From Micropterix aruncella (taxonomy: Eukaryota > Arthropoda > Insecta > Lepidoptera > Micropterigidae): DNA of 64,000 nt. The notes beneath the pieces were generated by a model. It saw only the letters and a list, made by a program, of their open reading frames with translations. It was not told the DNA's origin and made no database searches. The stretch is from assembly GCA_944548615.1 (NCBI GenBank), contig OX155951.1, positions 22,850,606 through 22,914,605 of the forward strand, read 5' to 3'. Position numbers and translations under genes: made by a program. Below, piece after piece: positions 59,472 through 64,000 of this stretch; position 1 is the first letter of the stretch, and each line of letters begins with the position of its first letter.

Positions 59472-60332
59472 TTAGCGAATGATTCCATCATAAAATAAAT
59501 AATATTCTCTGCTGAGGTCATACCAATCAACTACTGAATTGTCGCACCATATATACTGCCCAGATAGGTTTTGAGGTGCTTCGAGCGCCAAATAAAGTGT
59601 GGAGGCTGCACCTTCTTCCGTCGAAAATAAACCCAAGTTGAGAGTCAAGTCAGTTTTGATAAATCCTGGATGAACGCAGTTTACAGCGATTCCTTTCCGC
59701 TGGAGTTGTCTGTGCTGCAAGAATGTTAGCAAAGTTGTAGCTACTTTAGTCACCTTGTAATCCGACCATTTATCGCTGATTTCTTCGAAGATTTCTGTTC
59801 CATTTTTCACGCCGTTCATATAGTGATCGACGAATTGTTGCACTTCCTCTGCACTTACTTCCGGTTTGGAGAAAAGTTTTATGTATTCTGGGTTTTTGAC
59901 GTTGCTTAAATGGCCGTACATGCTCGATAGATTAATAACTCGTGAGTTGAGTTTCATTAGTGGTAAAAGAGCGTTGCATACACGCATAAATCCATAATAG
60001 TTTGTATCGATTGTTGTTTTTGCTTCTTCATAATTTGGTACCTCAATATCTGTTCTCCCAGTAGCTGCGTTGTTTACAAGTAAATCGATACCTCCGTATT
60101 TTTCCCGTATAAATTGAGCGAATGTTTGCACGCTTGCATCACTTAATAAATCCAGTTGATGATACTTCGGCTTCAATCCTAGTTTTTCTAGTTCAGGGAC
60201 GGCGGTCAATCCTCTCGTTTCATCCCTCGATGTAAGGTATACATCTCCCGAAAATTTTTCGCAAAGACCTTTGACGATTGAAAGTCCTATACCCTTGTTG
60301 GCTCCAGTTACGATTGCTACTTTAAGCGTCAT
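59472..60332 (-). CDS. Carbonyl reductase-like short-chain dehydrogenase, 286 aa, intronless (paralogue)
   Basis: Same fold, length and inferred reaction as the gene at 49631-50491: cytosolic NADPH-dependent reduction of carbonyl substrates. TGANKGIG (9-16), NNAA (87-90), NLSS (134-137, catalytic Ser) and YKVTK (Tyr192, Lys196) are all present, with the same long Ser-Tyr insertion. By hand I count 58 differences and no gaps between the two proteins (about 80% identity). Variable positions cluster near the active-site loop after NNAA, in 226-240 and at the C-terminus, where substrate specificity is usually set. Both genes face the same way, consistent with tandem duplication. No defects seen. 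Confidence 0.95.
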   Translation of the reverse strand: MTLKVAIVTGANKGIGLSIVKGLCEKFSGDVYLTSRDETRGLTAVPELEKLGLKPKYHQLDLLSDASVQTFAQFIREKYGGIDLLVNNAATGRTDIEVPNYEEAKTTIDTNYYGFMRVCNALLPLMKLNSRVINLSSMYGHLSNVKNPEYIKLFSKPEVSAEEVQQFVDHYMNGVKNGTEIFEEISDKWSDYKVTKVATTLLTFLQHRQLQRKGIAVNCVHPGFIKTDLTLNLGLFSTEEGAASTLYLALEAPQNLSGQYIWCDNSVVDWYDLSREYYLFYDGIIR

Positions 60333-60412
60333 TATTTGTACACTTTGATGCGATGTGTATACGCTCTTCGGAACAGCTTGTGGGATACTAATGAAACCAC
60401 TTCATTTACAAG

Positions 60413-60420
60413 TATATATG
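60413..60420 (-). promoter_or_regulatory. Candidate TATA box of the second carbonyl reductase-like gene
   Basis: CATATATACT on the minus strand lies about 80 bp upstream of the ATG. TTCATTAG near 60390 could be an initiator. Spacing is similar to the paralogue, although the flanks are otherwise poorly conserved. Confidence 0.45.
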
Positions 60421-60665
60421 TTGTCGCTTGGTATAATCCTATTCTTATATCTCATCAAGGTAAACGGGTTTCAGATTTCTATTTGCATTTGCAGACACGA
60501 TATTAATTAAATATTTCTAATATTACATACTAAAAAATCTCAATGGGTTTTACTAAGAAACTCGTTGTTTATTTATACCTGTGAACAATAATTCGCTTTT
60601 TTGAAAACGTATTATACATATAATTCTCAAACAAGCAAGTTCGTTACACGCCGACTAGTGTAGGT

Positions 60666-61437
60666 ATGTATGTAAGAGATATGAAAATGTATACAGGATT
60701 ATCGGGACATACCATTCTTTTTTTAATAGATTCTATTCAACATACAGAATTTAAACGTCTTTCCCGGTCTTCTGCTTTGGTCATCTATATAATTCCTCGT
60801 CATAATAATAACTTCTACTCTTTCAGTGTCCATGGTGCAAGACTCTGGAACGATCTCACAGCAAATATACGAGACTCGCCTCCTATATAATCATTCAAGG
60901 CTCAACCCAAAAGAGTACTACTATTCTAAGAAGTAAACAGTTCTTTTCCCTTCTCTCTCCTTGCTTTCACAATTCGATCTCCACCGGAATTCATAGTTTT
61001 AAATATAGTAGTTTATATTTTAAAGAAGCATACTTATTTCTTTAATATTATTTATTCCCACAACGTTCGGATGTGCCACTGCACTTATTGTGTGCCACCA
61101 CACACATTATTAGGTTATTTACAGGGTATTGCCATGTGGCAATAATCTCGCCTTTTAGTACCTATATTTAATAATAAGCGAAAATAAAGTTTTTTTCATA
61201 AATCAAAATGTTGCACATTTTTTCAACTCAGTTTTTCATGTATTTTTCTGTAAATAAAGATCTCCTAACTTTTAGGACCATTTTTTTTGTTCAAGTTAAT
61301 GTATGGGAAAAAAGTATTTTAGCTATATATAGGTTATTAATGGTATAACTATATTGATTAACTCTAAAATATTGCCTGCAGGCAATAAGCTTTCATTTTA
61401 CGAATAAAGTGTTTTGTTATTATTATTATTATTTTAG
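60666..61437 (+). mobile_element. 3' end of a truncated non-LTR element (family G), copy 2
   Basis: The plus strand encodes IPRHNNNFYSFSVHGARLWN and then DLTANIRDSPP (60805-60888), the C-terminal block of a Jockey-like ORF2. A 3' UTR shared with 53530-53835 follows, including ATTGCCTGCAGGCAAT (61372-61387), then GAATAAAGTG and (TTA)n ending about 61437. Confidence 0.8.
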
Positions 61438-62830
61438 GTAACGAATGTGTAAATTCTATCCTCTACATTTTTTTGTGGGCCAAGTGCAGTACGTCTAAAA
61501 TTGAGAATGATTAATATTTCTCGCACTGAACGTTGTATGCCTTGGGCCGCGAATCGAGATAAAATCGTGTGAGGCTCAGAATATCCATTTTAGACGTCCT
61601 GATCTTTGTAGCCTTTGGACTTGACCCTCTTTTTATCCATCGTTTTTTATGCTCTCGCTCACAGACTTGCTTATGCATATGCACTATTTCTAAATAGAAC
61701 AAATAAATTGAATAATGCGCATTTAAGAACCAAATATGGAGGATCTAATTATTTTATATTTATGATTCTGTCAAATATAAAAGAGGAATAAAAGATTAGT
61801 AATATTAAAACTTGCATTTAATTTTTTGCCGCAATACAAATATGCATAACATCTATTCAAAATCAGTATTTTTGGTTTGCTTGAAATATTCGACAGGATG
61901 TTTTATTCACTTTTATCCCTTGTCCTTTTATGGATTGATTATTAAGGATTGCATAATATTCTGTAATGATTTTATAAAATCATGACAACCATCTTAATCA
62001 TGATGACGATGACTATTATTTTATGTCCCGACTTATTCACAATGAGGATATCTTGCTTTTGTTGTATTATATTATATTAGTGACGCTAAAATGCGTAATT
62101 ATGTAGATATTTATATCATGAATGCGATAAATACGGAGGACCTAATATATCTTTAATATTTTATCTTCAGTAATATATTTTCAAGAAGAAAATATTATAT
62201 CTTAAATAATATTATAATATCTGTAATAACATCGTTGTCATAATAGAAAATGTCAAAAAAACGTTTTCTGTAAAGATTGTAAAATGGTGATATTTTTCTA
62301 GTTAGCTTTCCTGTTGTTAGAATTTGACACACTGCGGAGTTTGCACATCCCTCGCAAGCTGCCATAACACAGCGACTGCTCTGCAATGCCTACCCTCATT
62401 TTGAGAAAAGCAGGGCTACCAGGCCAACTAAGTCACCAGGCGGCCGTTCATCCGTTCTGCTAGACCGAAGCGTATTCGTCCCTTATTCAAGATACAATAT
62501 CGATAATATTCCTAGAAATAGACGTACTTCTAGCAACTGTCGCTATAAAGACTAACTTAATATTCATATTATGTAGACTGTAGACTATTCCTGAGATGAG
62601 ATGGTGCCGGTCTGCCCACATGAAGTTGGATACATCAAGAATAACAACTGTCCGACAAGAATTCAAAAATCACTAATGGTTACATAAATTCGGCCTTTCT
62701 AGCGATTGTTACCAAAAGTACATATATCTCCTAAAGTACATATTTTATTCCACATTTTTCGTACTCTAACGCCATCATTAACTACCATAAATCGCCTCGT
62801 ATGTATCGTGTTTTAAGCATTTTTTAAAAG
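61438..62830. other. Intergenic, nothing firmly recognised
   Basis: Mostly AT-rich. A GC-richer patch at 62300-62470 has no interpretable frame. If 62831-63007 is a real exon, this is intron sequence. Confidence 0.4.
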
Positions 62831-63007
62831 GTTGGAAACACGAAGAATAATGGCAAGGCTAAGGATCTTGTCAATGCGCAAACACAAGGTGTTGCTGAAA
62901 ACCTCCGAATTCTAAGTCATCGCCGATCGTCCCTTGCAGAGGACCAAGGCGAGTACGAAGTGCAGCATGCAAAGTATTCAGCCTCAGAGAAGCCCATCTT
63001 TCAGTAA
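62831..63007 (+). CDS. Possible terminal coding exon of an unrecognised gene (58 codons)
   Basis: A TTTTTTAAAAG acceptor-like edge (AG at 62829-62830) leads into an uninterrupted frame, V-GNTKNNGKAKDLVNAQTQGV... ending ...HAKYSASEKPIFQ and TAA at 63005-63007. Base composition rises well above the AT-rich flanks. The residue mix is that of a soluble, charged protein, and AATAAA follows 84 bp after the stop. The other frames are broken. I do not recognise the family, and no upstream exon is visible within the window. Confidence 0.45.
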   Translation, partial: VGNTKNNGKAKDLVNAQTQGVAENLRILSHRRSSLAEDQGEYEVQHAKYSASEKPIFQ

Positions 63008-63090
63008 CATTTATTCCATTACATTTCAACAAACTTCAAAGCAGCAACCTTTCCGCTATTTTCGACATTTTTATATATTTATTGTATTTA

Positions 63091-63096
63091 AATAAA
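63091..63096 (+). terminator. Poly(A) signal AATAAA after the candidate terminal exon
   Basis: AATAAA in TTTAAATAAACC, 84 bp downstream of the TAA at 63005-63007. Confidence 0.45.
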
Positions 63097-64000
63097 CCAT
63101 ACTTTTTACTATTTTAGAGTTTTGATATTATCAAATAATTTAGTCCTAACTGTAGGTTTTACTCAGGTACCAGCGCCACTATCGAGGGAATTCAATAAGT
63201 GGTCATTTTATTACATGTAATATCTGCTATTTAGGATTTCGTAGGTGAGAAAGTCGTTGAAATTTAGTAGCTTTCTTTTTTTTTGTTTTAGGGTCTTACT
63301 CCTCTTGATACCACGAGTGGTGGATCATATTTTCCCAAATCTTGGTTTTTATGGTTGAATTCGGTTTTTATGGTTCACGACCACAATTTTTTATTTAGTT
63401 TCCTCCCAGTAACTAGCAAGGTCACAACATACAAGGCTATTTATTAATCTAATAATATTATTATTAGGTGCACTTTTTTAAATGTTAAAATTAACCGGTT
63501 ACGACTCACTCGTTTTTATGTAAGGATGTAAATGATTCCGATATATTGAATCAAACAGGTTTCCAGTGATAAATTTCGACACAAAATATTTTCGTATTCT
63601 TATGTAAGCAAACTTTTTACAGTAATACGTATTTAATACTAGAATACTAGGATAAAAAATTGTTGCATAACGTTTCTATTTGCGGAATCACATTATTCAT
63701 AGTTCCTTTAAAATAAAATATTTCAATATTATTTTCAAAACTAGTATCACAATATAAATTCTGCATATTATAAATAATAATTGGCATAAAAGGTTTATTT
63801 GCACAGGAAGAATATATGTTGTGTACCTATATATCGCAACGATGCGAAGGTTCATGAAGAAAGGTAAATGTTTGGTCTGATACTACTTGGATAAATGACC
63901 CATTAGCGATCTGAAAAACTAGAGCATTCCCAGTACAACCAGTCAGCGCGTTTCTTTGGCCGATAAAGGTTATCATTACACAAAAATTACTGCTCCATTC
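63097..64000. other. Intergenic, nothing recognised
   Basis: AT-rich; GGTTTTTATGGTT is duplicated near 63343 and 63364. No gene. Confidence 0.45.

Overview
This 64 kb window looks like insect nuclear DNA, most likely from a moth or butterfly. It is AT-rich and gene-poor, full of dead transposable elements, and carries several non-coding repeat families I recognise from lepidopteran genomes: the 'AACCGACTTCAAAAA' family, the 'CGGCGTTGCCC...GGAGTCCATCG' family and the 'TCTACTATACT...GGGTCAGCTAG' Helitron type. The species call is inference; no single gene proves it.

Host genes. Two intact, intronless, same-strand genes for 286-residue short-chain dehydrogenases of the carbonyl reductase type lie at 49631-50491 and 59472-60332. 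They are about 80% identical by hand count, and about 9 kb of transposon debris separates them. A possible terminal exon of an unrecognised gene, with a poly(A) signal, lies at 62831-63007. A few other short open stretches with splice-like edges are listed at low confidence.

Retrotransposons. Two nearly complete non-LTR elements of one CR1/Daphne/Jockey-like group dominate the left half: one on the minus strand at about 1197-6540 (ORF1 split by one in-frame TAG, ORF2 intact with 990 codons) and one on the plus strand at about 23200-27920 (5'-truncated in ORF1, ORF2 intact with 988 codons). Degraded pieces of the same or related clades lie near 8.1-8.7, 11.5, 12.1-12.9, 15.1, 15.7, 45.3-46.6, 48.1, 53.5, 54.1, 56.7-59.0 and 60.7-61.4 kb.

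DNA transposons. There are a wrecked mariner transposase (14.49-15.64 kb) interrupted by a retrotransposon 3' end, a second mariner scrap (39.4 kb), a hAT-type non-autonomous element (20809-21703), a pogo/Tigger-like MITE (17405-17605), a non-autonomous Helitron (33135-33854), a decayed PIF1/Helitron-type helicase (40380-41136) and several unassigned inverted-repeat elements (46.7, 47.6, 52.3, 53.1 kb). Two long (TA)n arrays bracket another repeat at 44.0-45.3 kb.

Unexplained structure. A GC-rich block at 35.2-37.1 kb contains two diverged copies of one unknown sequence in inverted orientation. There are also three near-perfect short palindromes (10.2, 51.1, 52.0 kb) and a cluster of TATCGATA motifs at 30.9 kb. 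I found no convincing new multi-gene system. The best leads are the inverted GC-rich family, the T-rich open spacers between ORF1 and ORF2 of both full-length retroelements, and the orphan terminal exon.
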